The notes under the pieces were generated by a model. That model saw only the letters and a list, made by a program, of their open reading frames with translations. It was not told the origin of the DNA and ran no database searches. From contig JAFSEB010000080.1 of assembly GCA_017435905.1 (NCBI GenBank), positions 24,695 to 88,694 of the forward strand: a stretch of DNA of 64,000 bases, given 5' to 3'. Each line of letters begins with the position of its first letter. The first letter of the stretch is position 1. Below, in pieces: positions 17,771 through 25,985 of the stretch. Position numbers and translations under genes: made by a program. This DNA is from Clostridia bacterium. GTDB taxonomy: Bacteria > Bacillota > Clostridia > Christensenellales > CAG-138.

Positions 17771-17852
17771 CACGGTCTGCCAAACAGGTGAAAAGCCTGT
17801 ACGTGACCGCCGCCGTGAAGCGAAGAACGCAAGTCGGCAGGGGCGGACCGTG
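17771..17852 (+). ncRNA. Second, compact cobalamin-riboswitch-like element
   Basis: CACGGTC (17771-17777) pairs with GACCGTG (17846-17852) and TGCC with GGCA. Inside, AACAGGTGAAAAGCCTGT is followed by GACCGCCGCCGTGA, aligning with the GGTGAAAATCC and CCGCCRCYGTRA core of cobalamin riboswitches, and AAGTCGG stands where the B12 box would be. It resembles the minus-strand leader more than the classical element. Assignment rests on these local matches only. Confidence 0.5.
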
Positions 17853-17911
17853 ACCCCCAAAAGCGCCGCGGGCTCCGGCACGGGGAATACAAAACAAAAG
17901 GAGAAAGAAAC

Positions 17912-18325
17912 ATGAAAAAGATCCTTGCCCTCATCCTTGCGCTTGTGATGGCGCTGTCCCTTGCTGCCTGTGCCGGTCAGACCGAAGGCGGCGAAGCCGC
18001 AGCCGTGGCAAAAGACGGCGATACCCTTGGCGAAGGTGCGACCGCATTTGCCCTTGAGATCACCGGCAAAGACGGCGAAACCATTGCTGTGACTGTCAAT
18101 ACCGATGCGACCACCGTCGGCGAAGCGCTGCTTGCCGTTGAACTCATCGCCGGCGAAGAAAGCGAATACGGCCTTTATGTGACCACCGTTAACGGCGAGA
18201 CCCTCAGCTGGGAAGAGGATGCGCTTTACTGGGCATTCTACATTGACGGCGAATATGCGATGACCGGCGTTGACATGACCGACGTTACTGCAGGCGCCTC
18301 CTACGCCCTCAAGGCAGAAGGCTAA
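17912..18325 (+). CDS. DUF4430 (transcobalamin-C-like) lipoprotein, candidate cobalamin-binding partner of the ECF transporter
   Basis: 137 residues. The signal peptide MKKILALILALVMALSLAA ends at a lipobox Cys (AAC, near residue 20), so it should be anchored on the outer face of the membrane. The rest is one DUF4430 domain, with the characteristic SWEEDALYWAFYIDGEYAMT and a closing TAGASYALKAE. DUF4430 is related to the C-terminal cobalamin-capping domain of transcobalamin and intrinsic factor. With tandem cobalamin riboswitches upstream, an extracellular corrinoid-capture role is a reasonable inference. AAAGGAGAAAG precedes the ATG. Confidence 0.85.
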   Translation: MKKILALILALVMALSLAACAGQTEGGEAAAVAKDGDTLGEGATAFALEITGKDGETIAVTVNTDATTVGEALLAVELIAGEESEYGLYVTTVNGETLSWEEDALYWAFYIDGEYAMTGVDMTDVTAGASYALKAEG

Positions 18326-18361
18326 AACCGAAACAAAACTCTGCAATGCATGATCCCCATA

Positions 18362-18406
18362 CCGAGGCCGTCCGACAGCTTTGCCGGGCGGCTTCGGCTG
18401 TTCTTT
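18362..18406 (+). terminator. Terminator of the DUF4430 gene
   Basis: A 13-bp stem with two G-U-type pairs (18362-18374/18385-18397) is followed by the tail CTGTTCTTTT. Confidence 0.6.
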
Positions 18407-18487
18407 TAGAAAAAGAAACAGATGACGGGGCGGCGGAAAGCCTGTACAATGATAGAAGAAATATCTTTGACGGGGAGGAACGGCAGC

Positions 18488-19273
18488 ATGCGCAGGATCG
18501 GCATGAACATGCATGTGATAAACGGGCTCAACGATAACGCCCTTCTCAGGGAAATGGCAGCCCTTGGCTTCACGGCCACATTCATGAAAACGCTGCCGCT
18601 GAAAGAGCAGGAAGCGGCTGCGGCGCTTTGTGCAAAGCACGGGATCCTGTGCGAAACGCTGCATGCCCCCTTTTCCCACATCAACGATATCTGGTTTCCC
18701 GGGGAAGGCGGCGATGCCATGCTGGAAGAGCTGAAGGAATGCGTTGACCGATGCCCCATCGTCGGGGCGGATATCGCCGTGGTGCACCTTTCCTCCGGCG
18801 TGGATGCACCGCCCGTAACGGATGCAGGCAGGCTGCGCTTTGCCCGCCTTGTGGAATATGCGGCAAAAAAAGGCGTCAGGATCGCCTTTGAGAACCAAAG
18901 AAAGCTTGCGAACCTCGCCTGGGCAATGGAGACCTTTGACGCTGCTGCCGCCGGCTTCTGCTGGGATTGCGGCCACGAACAAAGCCTTGCGGGCGGCATG
19001 CGCTACATGCCCCTTTTCGGCAAGCGCATCCTGACCACCCACATCCACGACAACCACGGCATAACGGGGGAGGATGAGCACCTTATTCCCTTTGACGGCA
19101 CTCTCGATTACAATTATGTGGCGAAGATGCTGCGGGAAGTACACTACCAAGGCACGCTGATGCTGGAGCTTTACCACCGTGACCGCTACAGCGGCATTTC
19201 ACCGGAAGCATACCTTGCCCGGGCAGCAGCGGCTGCAAAGCGGCTGCGGGCTATGGTGGATGGGGAGGAATAA
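18488..19273 (+). CDS. Sugar phosphate isomerase/epimerase (AP endonuclease 2-type TIM barrel)
   Basis: 261 residues. Metal-ligand motifs of the xylose-isomerase-like TIM barrel are present in order: VVHLSSG, FENQRK, WDCGHEQ, THIHDNHG and LMLELYHRDRY. These enzymes isomerise or epimerise sugars or inositol derivatives; the substrate is undetermined. The start ATG 18488 is chosen because GGGGAGGAA lies just upstream. The stop is one base from the next start, so the two are translationally coupled. Confidence 0.85.
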   Translation: MRRIGMNMHVINGLNDNALLREMAALGFTATFMKTLPLKEQEAAAALCAKHGILCETLHAPFSHINDIWFPGEGGDAMLEELKECVDRCPIVGADIAVVHLSSGVDAPPVTDAGRLRFARLVEYAAKKGVRIAFENQRKLANLAWAMETFDAAAAGFCWDCGHEQSLAGGMRYMPLFGKRILTTHIHDNHGITGEDEHLIPFDGTLDYNYVAKMLREVHYQGTLMLELYHRDRYSGISPEAYLARAAAAAKRLRAMVDGEE

Positions 19274-19274
19274 T

Positions 19275-19775
19275 ATGCCGCTTGCAACTGTTCCGCAGCC
19301 GGAGATCATTCCGATCCGGGAAGATCTTCGTTTAAGAAAATACGATGGCAATTATGCCCTGCTGCTTCCGGGATATCAGGATCCCTATGTGTACCGAAAT
19401 TCGGAAGGGATCTTCGATGATGCCAAAAAACCGGATCTTGCCTATGTGAAGGGCATGTGTGATTACCTTGATGCGCATGGCGAACTGTATTATATCGAAA
19501 CCCTTGAAAACGGAGCGTTTCTGCCCATCGGCGATGTGACGGTGAAGGCGGAAAATCCGCCCATCGCCATTTGGTTTGAACGGTTTCGGGGCAGGGGGAT
19601 CGGCACAGCTGTCATGAAGGCTGTGATCGACCGGCTTCGCATGCTGGGCTTTTCCAAAATAACGGGTTCCACGGTCTATCGATGGAATGATGTTTCGCTC
19701 AGGATGCATCTTTCGCTGGGGTTTTCCGTCATTTCGTCAAACAAGGAAGAACATACGCTGGAACTTGAATTGTAA
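19275..19775 (+). CDS. GNAT family N-acetyltransferase
   Basis: 166 residues. The acetyl-CoA-binding motif A region reads FRGRGIGTAVMKAVIDRLRMLGF, and a final RMHLSLGFSVISS matches the GNAT fold. The start follows GGGGAGGAA after a one-base gap from the isomerase gene. The acceptor substrate is unknown; the first 60 residues are not diagnostic. Confidence 0.85.
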   Translation: MPLATVPQPEIIPIREDLRLRKYDGNYALLLPGYQDPYVYRNSEGIFDDAKKPDLAYVKGMCDYLDAHGELYYIETLENGAFLPIGDVTVKAENPPIAIWFERFRGRGIGTAVMKAVIDRLRMLGFSKITGSTVYRWNDVSLRMHLSLGFSVISSNKEEHTLELEL

Positions 19776-19782
19776 CACAGCC

Positions 19783-19808
19783 AAAAAACGCCCGTTTCGG
19801 GCGTTTTT
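19783..19808 (+). terminator. Terminator after the isomerase/acetyltransferase pair
   Basis: ACGCCCG-TTT-CGGGCGT flanked by A-run and T-run, 8 bases after the stop. Confidence 0.85.
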
Positions 19809-19823
19809 CCCTCTGCGTCCCTG

Positions 19824-19852
19824 TTTACAAAAACAGGAAAGACGGGTATAAT
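19824..19852 (+). promoter_or_regulatory. Promoter of the orphan sugar-ABC ATPase
   Basis: TTTACA (19824-19829), a 17-base spacer and TATAAT (19847-19852). Confidence 0.75.
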
Positions 19853-19862
19853 ATTACCAAGT

Positions 19863-19878
19863 ATGGGAACGTTCCCAT
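19863..19878. promoter_or_regulatory. LacI-type palindromic operator
   Basis: The 16-bp perfect palindrome ATGGGAACGTTCCCAT has the central CG typical of LacI/GalR-family operators and lies 10 bases after the -10 box, over the expected transcription start. Binding there would repress. The cognate regulator is not in the window. Confidence 0.7.
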
Positions 19879-20056
19879 CAAGGAATATGCGGCTGCCCTG
19901 CACTCCACAAAATGCATGGCGGTACGAAAGAAAAGGAGGAACTTTTTCCGCAGGGCTTGCGGTGCGGCAGTGTGGAGACCTGCCGTAATGCACGGCACAG
20001 CATGCCTGTGCGTGTGAGGCGACATGAGCGGAGGCTCTGCCGTCAAAGCCGGGAAC

Positions 20057-21172
20057 ATGGCAAAGGTCACATTAAAGGATGTCAAGAAGGTCTATGACAA
20101 GAGCGTCGTAGCGGTCCAGGAATTCAACCTTGAGATCGCAGACAAGGAATTCATCGTGCTGGTCGGCCCCTCGGGCTGCGGCAAATCCACCACGCTGCGC
20201 ATGGTCGCAGGTCTTGAAGAGATCTCCTCCGGCGAGCTCTACATCGGCGACAAGCTCGTGAACGATGTGCCGCCCAAAGATCGCGACATCGCAATGGTAT
20301 TCCAGAACTACGCCCTCTATCCGCACATGACCGTTTACGAGAACATGGCATTCGCCCTGAAGCTCCGCAAGGAGAAGAAGGAAGTCATCGATCAGAAGGT
20401 GCGTGAAGCTGCCGAGATCCTCGACATTACCCAGTATCTTGACCGTAAACCCAAGGCTCTTTCCGGCGGTCAGCGCCAGCGTGTGGCCATCGGCCGTGCC
20501 ATCGTCCGCGATCCGCAGGTATTCCTGATGGACGAACCCCTTTCCAACCTGGATGCCAAGCTGCGCAACCAGATGCGTGCGGAGATCATCAAGCTCCGTC
20601 AGCGCATCAACACCACCTTCATCTACGTTACTCACGATCAGACCGAAGCCATGACCCTTGGCGACCGCATCGTGATCATGAAGGATGGCTTCATTCAGCA
20701 GATCGGCACTCCTCATGAGGTATTCAACCACCCTGCCAACCTCTTCGTTGCAGGCTTCATCGGCTCTCCGCAGATGAACTTCTTCGATGCCCGTCTTGAA
20801 AAGGACGAAAAGGGCTACAGCGTGGTGCTCGACAGCGCAAAGGTCTATCTCCCCGAAGAGAAGCAGGAAGCCCTGAAAGCTGCCGGCGCTGCGGCGCAGG
20901 ATATCACCCTCGGCATCCGCCCCGAGCATATCATGCTTTCCAAGGGCGGCGAGGAAGCACACATCACCGCTACGGTGGATGTTTCCGAAATGATGGGCAG
21001 CTCCATCCACATGCATGCCAACATGGGCGGCAAGGATGTTGTCATCATCATCCCCACCCTTGACCTCGGCGCCCGTGAAGAGGAATTCACCTTCGGCGCA
21101 AAGGTGGAATTTACCTTCGGCGGCAACGTGGTGCATATGTTCAACAAGGAAACCGGCATGAACCTCATCTAA
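20057..21172 (+). CDS. Sugar ABC transporter ATP-binding protein (MsmK/UgpC family)
   Basis: 371 residues. Walker A GPSGCGKST, Q-loop VFQNYALYPHMT, signature LSGGQRQR, Walker B FLMDEPLSNLD and switch His YVTHDQ are followed by C-terminal TOBE-type domains (GIRPEHIML). It energises carbohydrate importers. No permease or binding protein adjoins it, which fits the shared multitask MsmK ATPase of Bacillota. The start was set at MAKVTLKDV as in the family; an ATG at 20024 with GTGAGG upstream would add 11 residues. An unusually long leader of about 180 bases follows the operator. Confidence 0.92.
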   Translation: MAKVTLKDVKKVYDKSVVAVQEFNLEIADKEFIVLVGPSGCGKSTTLRMVAGLEEISSGELYIGDKLVNDVPPKDRDIAMVFQNYALYPHMTVYENMAFALKLRKEKKEVIDQKVREAAEILDITQYLDRKPKALSGGQRQRVAIGRAIVRDPQVFLMDEPLSNLDAKLRNQMRAEIIKLRQRINTTFIYVTHDQTEAMTLGDRIVIMKDGFIQQIGTPHEVFNHPANLFVAGFIGSPQMNFFDARLEKDEKGYSVVLDSAKVYLPEEKQEALKAAGAAAQDITLGIRPEHIMLSKGGEEAHITATVDVSEMMGSSIHMHANMGGKDVVIIIPTLDLGAREEEFTFGAKVEFTFGGNVVHMFNKETGMNLI

Positions 21173-21182
21173 AACAGCATGC

Positions 21183-21213
21183 AAAAACGGCGTGAGAGAT
21201 CACGCCGTTTTTT
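21183..21213 (+). terminator. Terminator of the MsmK-type gene
   Basis: A 12-13 bp stem (21183-21195/21200-21212) with a GAGA loop and a T-run. Flanking GCATAC/GTATGC-like bases extend it. Confidence 0.9.
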
Positions 21214-21223
21214 GTATGCTGTT

Positions 21224-21676
21224 TTATTCTGTTTTTTTGCGGTACATGCGGATCATGTTTCCGTCATCCTCTTCCACCATGCCGAAAAAGTCGAAGCCAT
21301 AGCGCTCATACAGGGAGGTGTGACCGGTGATCAGGTAGGCATCCTTCACGCCGCACTTTGCAAGGTCGCTGCAGGCACGGTCAAGAAGCGCCCGTGCAAG
21401 CCCCTTTTTGCGGTAAGGCTCCTCCACATACAGCGCACAGAGGTTTGGCGTCAGGTCAGGGCGCTTATGGAAATCGTTTTCGATGATGCCGATGCCGGCG
21501 ATCAGCTTTCCCTCGCCGTCTTCGATCATGTACCAGTTCGGCACGCCTTTTTCCGCACAAAGCGCTGCTTCCATGCTTTCCGTATAGGCGCTGACGGGCA
21601 CCTTCCACTTTTCGTGGAACCAGTTCGCCGCCTCACCGATGCGCTCGGGGCATTCCCGAATGCTTTTGATTTTCAT
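21224..21676 (-). CDS. GNAT family N-acetyltransferase
   Basis: 150 residues. A typical GNAT core is visible: LIAGIGIIEND, LCALYVEEPYRKKGLARALLDRACSD and ITGHTSLYERYGFDFFGM. It acetylates an unknown small molecule or protein. The start at 21676 has AAAAGGAG directly upstream on the minus strand. It lies 13 bases downstream of the LCP gene, so it is probably co-transcribed with it. Confidence 0.87.
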   Translation of the reverse strand: MKIKSIRECPERIGEAANWFHEKWKVPVSAYTESMEAALCAEKGVPNWYMIEDGEGKLIAGIGIIENDFHKRPDLTPNLCALYVEEPYRKKGLARALLDRACSDLAKCGVKDAYLITGHTSLYERYGFDFFGMVEEDDGNMIRMYRKKTE

Positions 21677-21689
21677 GCAAAACTCCTTT

Positions 21690-23240
21690 TCAGCCGATAT
21701 CCCAGGCAAGATCACCGCCGAGCCCGCCGGTGCTCGTATCATCATCCGCCCAAATATCATCCGGTTCGTCATCGAGAACGCTGCTTTCGCCCATGATGCT
21801 GCCGATGCCTGCCGAACTGCCGCTCCAATTGCTGTAATAATCGTAGCTGTCATATTCGCCGGAGGGAATGGACCCGCTGCCGCCGAGGGAAGCCCAAATG
21901 CTGTCCGCAAGGCTTCTGACAACGGGGGCATAGGCATCAAGCAGTGCCTTGTTTTCCCGGCGGATGGCGGTGGAAAGCTCACTCATGGCAGTTTTCAGGC
22001 TGCTTTTTGATTCCGAGGGGATGGAGCTGCCGTAGTTGTTCAAAAGATACTTTCCGTCCGCATAGGCACGGTTTGCGCTCTCAAGCTCCGCTGCGATGGC
22101 GATGCGGTTCTGTTCCGCGAGCATGGCAAGCGTTTCGCCGTCCGCATTGGGATCCACCACGATCTCGGCGTTGAACACATTCTTGATGAGCTTCTGCAGC
22201 TTTTCCGCATCAAGCGCCCAGATATCCCTTTCATAAAGGCTCATGTAAGCGCCGGGCACCATGTGGCGGTCAAGGTCTGCAAAGTCCATGCGCACCGCCA
22301 CAAGGGCAAGGGCACAGATCTGCTCAAAGCTCAGGTTTGTATCGATATTGCTTTCCACGGCCTTGTAGATCTTCGGAAGGTTGGCGATCTGGCCGCTTTG
22401 CTTCAGCTGGTCAAATATGGCAAGAAGCATCCGCTGCTGCCTGTCCGCACGGGCCACATCGCTGCTGCCCTTTCTTTGACGGCAGTAGTCGAGCACCGCC
22501 TGCCCGTCAAGGTGCTGAAGACCGGGGTGGAGCAAACGTCCGTTCATGCTGACCTCGATATCCACCTCATATTCCACGCCGCCCATGGCGTTGACCACAT
22601 CCTTCACGGCGTTCATATCCACGCTGACATAATAATTGATGGGAATGCCGCCAAGAAGGGCGCTCACCGTGTTCATGGCGCTTTGGTAGCCGCCTTTTTT
22701 AAGACCGCCGCCCAGGGAGAATGCGCTGTTGATCTTGTTGTAGGGGTCAAGCTCGTCGATGAGCATGCCTTTTTTATTATAGAGCTTAACGTAAGTATCC
22801 CGGGGAATGGAGATCATATCCACGGTGTTCTTTTTGAAATTCACCGTGACAAGTATCATCGTATCCGTGCGGAAGGAGCCTGAAGCCAGGCGCTCTTCGC
22901 TCCTGTCGATGCCGAACACCATGATGTTCACCCGGTTTTTCATGAAGCTGAGGTCGCTCAGTGCCTCGATCTCCGCTTCGCTCATGGGGGTGGGGGTAGG
23001 CTCCGGCGTGGGCAGCGGCGTGGGTGTGGGCACACCGGCTGCATTGGGCGTCAGGGCAGGCGTCGGTGCCGGCGGTTCGGTCATTTCCGGCGTGATCTCC
23101 GCCTGCGGCGGGTCATCAAAGAGCGTTTCCGGCGCATTGCTGATGCGCCCGTAGAAGATCACCGCCACCGCAATGAGCAGCAGCAACGCCGCACACAGCA
23201 GGATGAGCAGCACCCTGCCTGCTTTTTTATTGTTTGACAT
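21690..23240 (-). CDS. LytR-CpsA-Psr (LCP) family cell-wall glycopolymer ligase
   Basis: 516 residues. A short cytoplasmic N-terminus, one membrane helix (VLLILLCAALLLLIAVAVIF) and a Pro/Thr-rich linker of about 45 residues precede an LCP domain with SFRTDTMILVTVNF, ISIPRDTYVKL and DYCRQRKGSSDVARADRQQ. LCP proteins transfer teichoic-acid-like or capsular polymers from lipid carriers to peptidoglycan. The last 130 or so residues are Ser/Asp/Gly-rich and not part of the domain. The start is the ATG at 23240 with AGAAGGTGAT upstream. Confidence 0.9.
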   Translation of the reverse strand: MSNNKKAGRVLLILLCAALLLLIAVAVIFYGRISNAPETLFDDPPQAEITPEMTEPPAPTPALTPNAAGVPTPTPLPTPEPTPTPMSEAEIEALSDLSFMKNRVNIMVFGIDRSEERLASGSFRTDTMILVTVNFKKNTVDMISIPRDTYVKLYNKKGMLIDELDPYNKINSAFSLGGGLKKGGYQSAMNTVSALLGGIPINYYVSVDMNAVKDVVNAMGGVEYEVDIEVSMNGRLLHPGLQHLDGQAVLDYCRQRKGSSDVARADRQQRMLLAIFDQLKQSGQIANLPKIYKAVESNIDTNLSFEQICALALVAVRMDFADLDRHMVPGAYMSLYERDIWALDAEKLQKLIKNVFNAEIVVDPNADGETLAMLAEQNRIAIAAELESANRAYADGKYLLNNYGSSIPSESKSSLKTAMSELSTAIRRENKALLDAYAPVVRSLADSIWASLGGSGSIPSGEYDSYDYYSNWSGSSAGIGSIMGESSVLDDEPDDIWADDDTSTGGLGGDLAWDIG

Positions 23241-23402
23241 GATATCACCTTCTTTTTGTATGCAAGCATTATACCGCTTTTTTTCCGAAAACAAAAGGCT
23301 GCCGTGTTAACAGACTATGAACAAAACATTGCTTTCCTGCAGAACAGGGCATTCCCAATAAACAGAAACATGAAAAAACAAAATGGTAGACATTAGAATT
23401 TC

Positions 23403-23431
23403 TTGCAATAAGATGGCATATGGGATATAAT
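23403..23431 (+). promoter_or_regulatory. Promoter of asnA
   Basis: TTGCAA (23403-23408), a 17-base spacer and TATAAT (23426-23431), about 60 bases before the start. A GCGGC/GCCGC hairpin lies in the leader. Confidence 0.75.
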
Positions 23432-23493
23432 AGGGGAACTTGGCAAAAACATACCGTGCGGCATACAAGCCGCCTTTGCACAAGGAGGTATTT

Positions 23494-24501
23494 ATGGCAA
23501 ACACCATCATTCCCGAGGGCTATCGCCCCACGATGACACTTTATGAAACGCAGGACGCCATCAGCTTCATCAAGCGTTCTTTTCAGGACGGCCTTTCCCG
23601 TGCGCTGCGCCTGAAGCGTGTGACCGCTCCTCTTTTTGTGGAGCCCCAGAGCGGCCTTAACGATGACCTGAACGGCTTTGAACGTGCAGTTACCTTCGAT
23701 ATCCCCTGTGCGGAGACAGATGCGCAGGTGGTGCACTCCCTTGCGAAATGGAAGCGCATGGCGCTTTACCGCTACGATTTTTATGCCGGTAAAGGCCTTT
23801 ACACCGATATGAATGCCATCCGCAGGGATGAGACCCTTGACAATCTCCACTCCGTGTATGTGGACCAGTGGGATTGGGAAAAGGTGCTCACCAGGGATAC
23901 CCGCAACATCGATACCCTTCGCAGCACCGTGCGCTCCATCGTGGGCTGCGTGTGCGATACCCTTGATGCGCTCAAGGCACGCTATCCGCACATTACCACG
24001 GAGCTGACGAGGGATGTGAAGTTCATCACTTCGCAGGAGCTTCTTGACCTTTACCCCGACCTGACGCCCAAAGAGCGTGAGCATGCTATCGTTCGGGAAT
24101 ACAAGACCGTGTTCCTCATGCAGATCGGCGGCAAGCTTTCCAACGGCGAGCCCCACGACGGCCGTGCGCCGGACTATGATGACTGGACGCTCAACGGCGA
24201 TATCCTGTTCTATTTCCCGCTGCTGGACTGCGCCATGGAGATCTCCTCCATGGGTATCCGTGTGGATGCGGAAGCCCTTGACCGCCAGCTCAACGAGCGC
24301 GGCTGCAACGAGCGCCGCAGCCTGCCCTTCCACAGCATGCTTCTTCGCAACGAACTGCCCCTTACCATCGGCGGCGGTATCGGCCAGAGCCGCCTTTGCA
24401 TGCTGCTGATGAACAAGGCGCACATCGGCGAGGTGCAGTCCTCCATCTGGGATAAGGAGACCGTCGAAAGCTGCAAAAAGGCAGGCATCACCCTGCTGTA
24501 A
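23494..24501 (+). CDS. asnA: Aspartate-ammonia ligase (asparagine synthetase A)
   Basis: 335 residues, the usual length of AsnA. It makes asparagine from aspartate, ammonia and ATP and has a class II aminoacyl-tRNA-synthetase-like fold. Recognisable segments are the N-terminal YETQDAISFIKRSFQ, VTAPLFVEPQSGLNDDLNG, the central SVYVDQWDWEKV and the C-terminal GGGIGQSRLCMLLM (motif 3-like). The start ATG 23494 follows AAGGAGG. A 278-bp repeat begins 28 bases after the stop, in the terminator position. Confidence 0.95.
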   Translation: MANTIIPEGYRPTMTLYETQDAISFIKRSFQDGLSRALRLKRVTAPLFVEPQSGLNDDLNGFERAVTFDIPCAETDAQVVHSLAKWKRMALYRYDFYAGKGLYTDMNAIRRDETLDNLHSVYVDQWDWEKVLTRDTRNIDTLRSTVRSIVGCVCDTLDALKARYPHITTELTRDVKFITSQELLDLYPDLTPKEREHAIVREYKTVFLMQIGGKLSNGEPHDGRAPDYDDWTLNGDILFYFPLLDCAMEISSMGIRVDAEALDRQLNERGCNERRSLPFHSMLLRNELPLTIGGGIGQSRLCMLLMNKAHIGEVQSSIWDKETVESCKKAGITLL

Positions 24502-24529
24502 ACGGAAGAAACACAAAAAGAGCCCGTTC

Positions 24530-24807
24530 GGGGTATTCCAATAAGAAAACATCGCCGCAAAACGAATCCATTCCGGTCAACTGCATCGTCATCGTCGGTC
24601 GGAATATCGACGGATATGCCTTCCTCCTCTTTCTTGCATTTACCCGAAAGCGATCCATTTTGCGGTCGAAGAGTCTAAAAAGGCAAGACCGGTTCTATCG
24701 GCAGGCGTGTGGGCGAAGGAATAGTGGTACTATTTCAAGACCGCACAACACACGGATAGGGCCGGTATTGCCTTTCTTAGACCGATGTTTTCTTAACGGG
24801 ATGCCCC
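24530..24807 (+). repeat. 278-bp terminator-associated interspersed element, copy 1
   Basis: It has 25-bp inverted termini (24530-24554/24783-24807) with only a few mismatches. Two internal arm pairs, CCGCAAAA/TTTTGCGG (24555-24562/24658-24665) and GTCTAAAAAGGCAA with its partner (24673-24686/24768-24782), abut the termini exactly, giving a three-way-junction shape. It is closely similar along its whole length to 53675-53952 and to the partial copy at 63924. No protein is encoded. Its flanks (AAAAAGAGCCC and CCCGGCTTTTTT) form only an imperfect terminator stem here. Confidence 0.9.
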
Positions 24808-24872
24808 TTGCAGCCCGGCTTTTTTCATTTGTTCGCAATTCATGTCGGGCGCCGATACAGCAGCTTGCCTTA

Positions 24873-25901
24873 TTACCGTTTAGAAAAATGGGAACTGCCC
24901 TTTTTGTTTTTTCCGGCACGAAGGAACCATGTGATCAAAAAGGCGGCGCTCACAAGCAAACACGACAGCAGCACAATCAATTGAATATTTCCGTTCATGC
25001 ATTGTTCCCAGTTGCGCAGATCCACCCGATAGGAATTGCCGGAATAAGGCCCGAACAAGGCTGTTGCCGCATGGTTTGCGCAATAAAGTGTGATCCCGAT
25101 AAGAGCGGTGCAGATCCCGGCCTTGAGCAATGGAGAAAACCGCAGGGCGCAGATCACCGCACACACAATAACCGGCACAAAGCCGTATGCGGTCATCAGA
25201 ATTGCACTGCCAAGCATAAACGGCTGCCGGATCCGGATATGCATCAGCAGCAAAACGGTCAGCACAAATGTAACCGCAAAAGAAATGATGAACTTATAGC
25301 GAGAATAGCTTGTTTTTGATAACAGAAGCGGTACAAACAACAGCACATACCCCATCAGGATGCCAATGCAGGCTGTGAGCCACCACGATAAACCCTTGGT
25401 ATAAACCGCACAGGTGAACAGAAGCAGGCAAACAGACAGATACGTTGAAAGGGAAAAAGCAAGCAGCTTCTTCGACGGAAAGAAACAAGTAACCGTAGGT
25501 ACAAACGTATAGGCGCAGATCAGGGCTGCCAATACGATAAAGAACCAGGAAAGTGTACGGTTTACGGCAAGATCGCAAATAAAACAGACGACAAGCGCAA
25601 CGGCATAGGAGATCGTCGGAACCCAAAACCATGTACTGCGGATCGCACGGAACAGCTTGGCCTCATGCTTCATTTTCCTTGCATCCGTATCTGTCGATGC
25701 TGTGATCAGTTCATGTTCGCTTATGTCAAGCACGCGGCAAATGTCGGCGATCAGCGTGATGTCGGGGTAGGATACTCCACGCTCCCATTTGCTTACCGCA
25801 CCCTCGGTAACAAGAAGCATTTCTGCCAGGTCTTTTTGTGAATAGCTTTTCTCTGTTCGTTTGGCTTTGATGAACGAACCGAATGTTTTTTTATCAGTCA
25901 T
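24873..25901 (-). CDS. XRE family regulator with C-terminal multi-helix membrane domain
   Basis: 342 residues. Residues 1-65 form an XRE helix-turn-helix (KSYSQKDLAEMLLVTEGAVSKWERG, then YPDITLIADICRVLDISEHEL). After a charged linker, several hydrophobic segments follow to a Lys-rich C-terminus, so it is a membrane-tethered regulator. Such proteins are common in Clostridia; the signal sensed is unknown. AAGAGGTGA precedes the ATG. No partner gene is adjacent, and the 278-bp repeat lies beyond its 3' end. Confidence 0.85.
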   Translation of the reverse strand: MTDKKTFGSFIKAKRTEKSYSQKDLAEMLLVTEGAVSKWERGVSYPDITLIADICRVLDISEHELITASTDTDARKMKHEAKLFRAIRSTWFWVPTISYAVALVVCFICDLAVNRTLSWFFIVLAALICAYTFVPTVTCFFPSKKLLAFSLSTYLSVCLLLFTCAVYTKGLSWWLTACIGILMGYVLLFVPLLLSKTSYSRYKFIISFAVTFVLTVLLLMHIRIRQPFMLGSAILMTAYGFVPVIVCAVICALRFSPLLKAGICTALIGITLYCANHAATALFGPYSGNSYRVDLRNWEQCMNGNIQLIVLLSCLLVSAAFLITWFLRAGKNKKGSSHFSKR

Positions 25902-25985
25902 ATCGGGTCACCTCTTCCCTTCATTCTATGGGAATCAGAGAAAACCGTCAATGGACTGCCAAGCCACCCCCCCGCTTTGATACGA

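Noticed and set aside
23346..23371. Sequence resembling the left end of the 278-bp element upstream of asnA
   Set aside because: The similarity is limited to about 20 bases with several mismatches, and neither internal arms nor a right end follow; it may be chance or a very old remnant.
24660..25319. Plus-strand frame beginning in repeat copy 1 (and a similar short frame in copy 2) as an element-encoded protein
   Set aside because: The two copies' frames diverge beyond the repeat, the starts lack ribosome sites, and the shared part is explained by the structured RNA arms.
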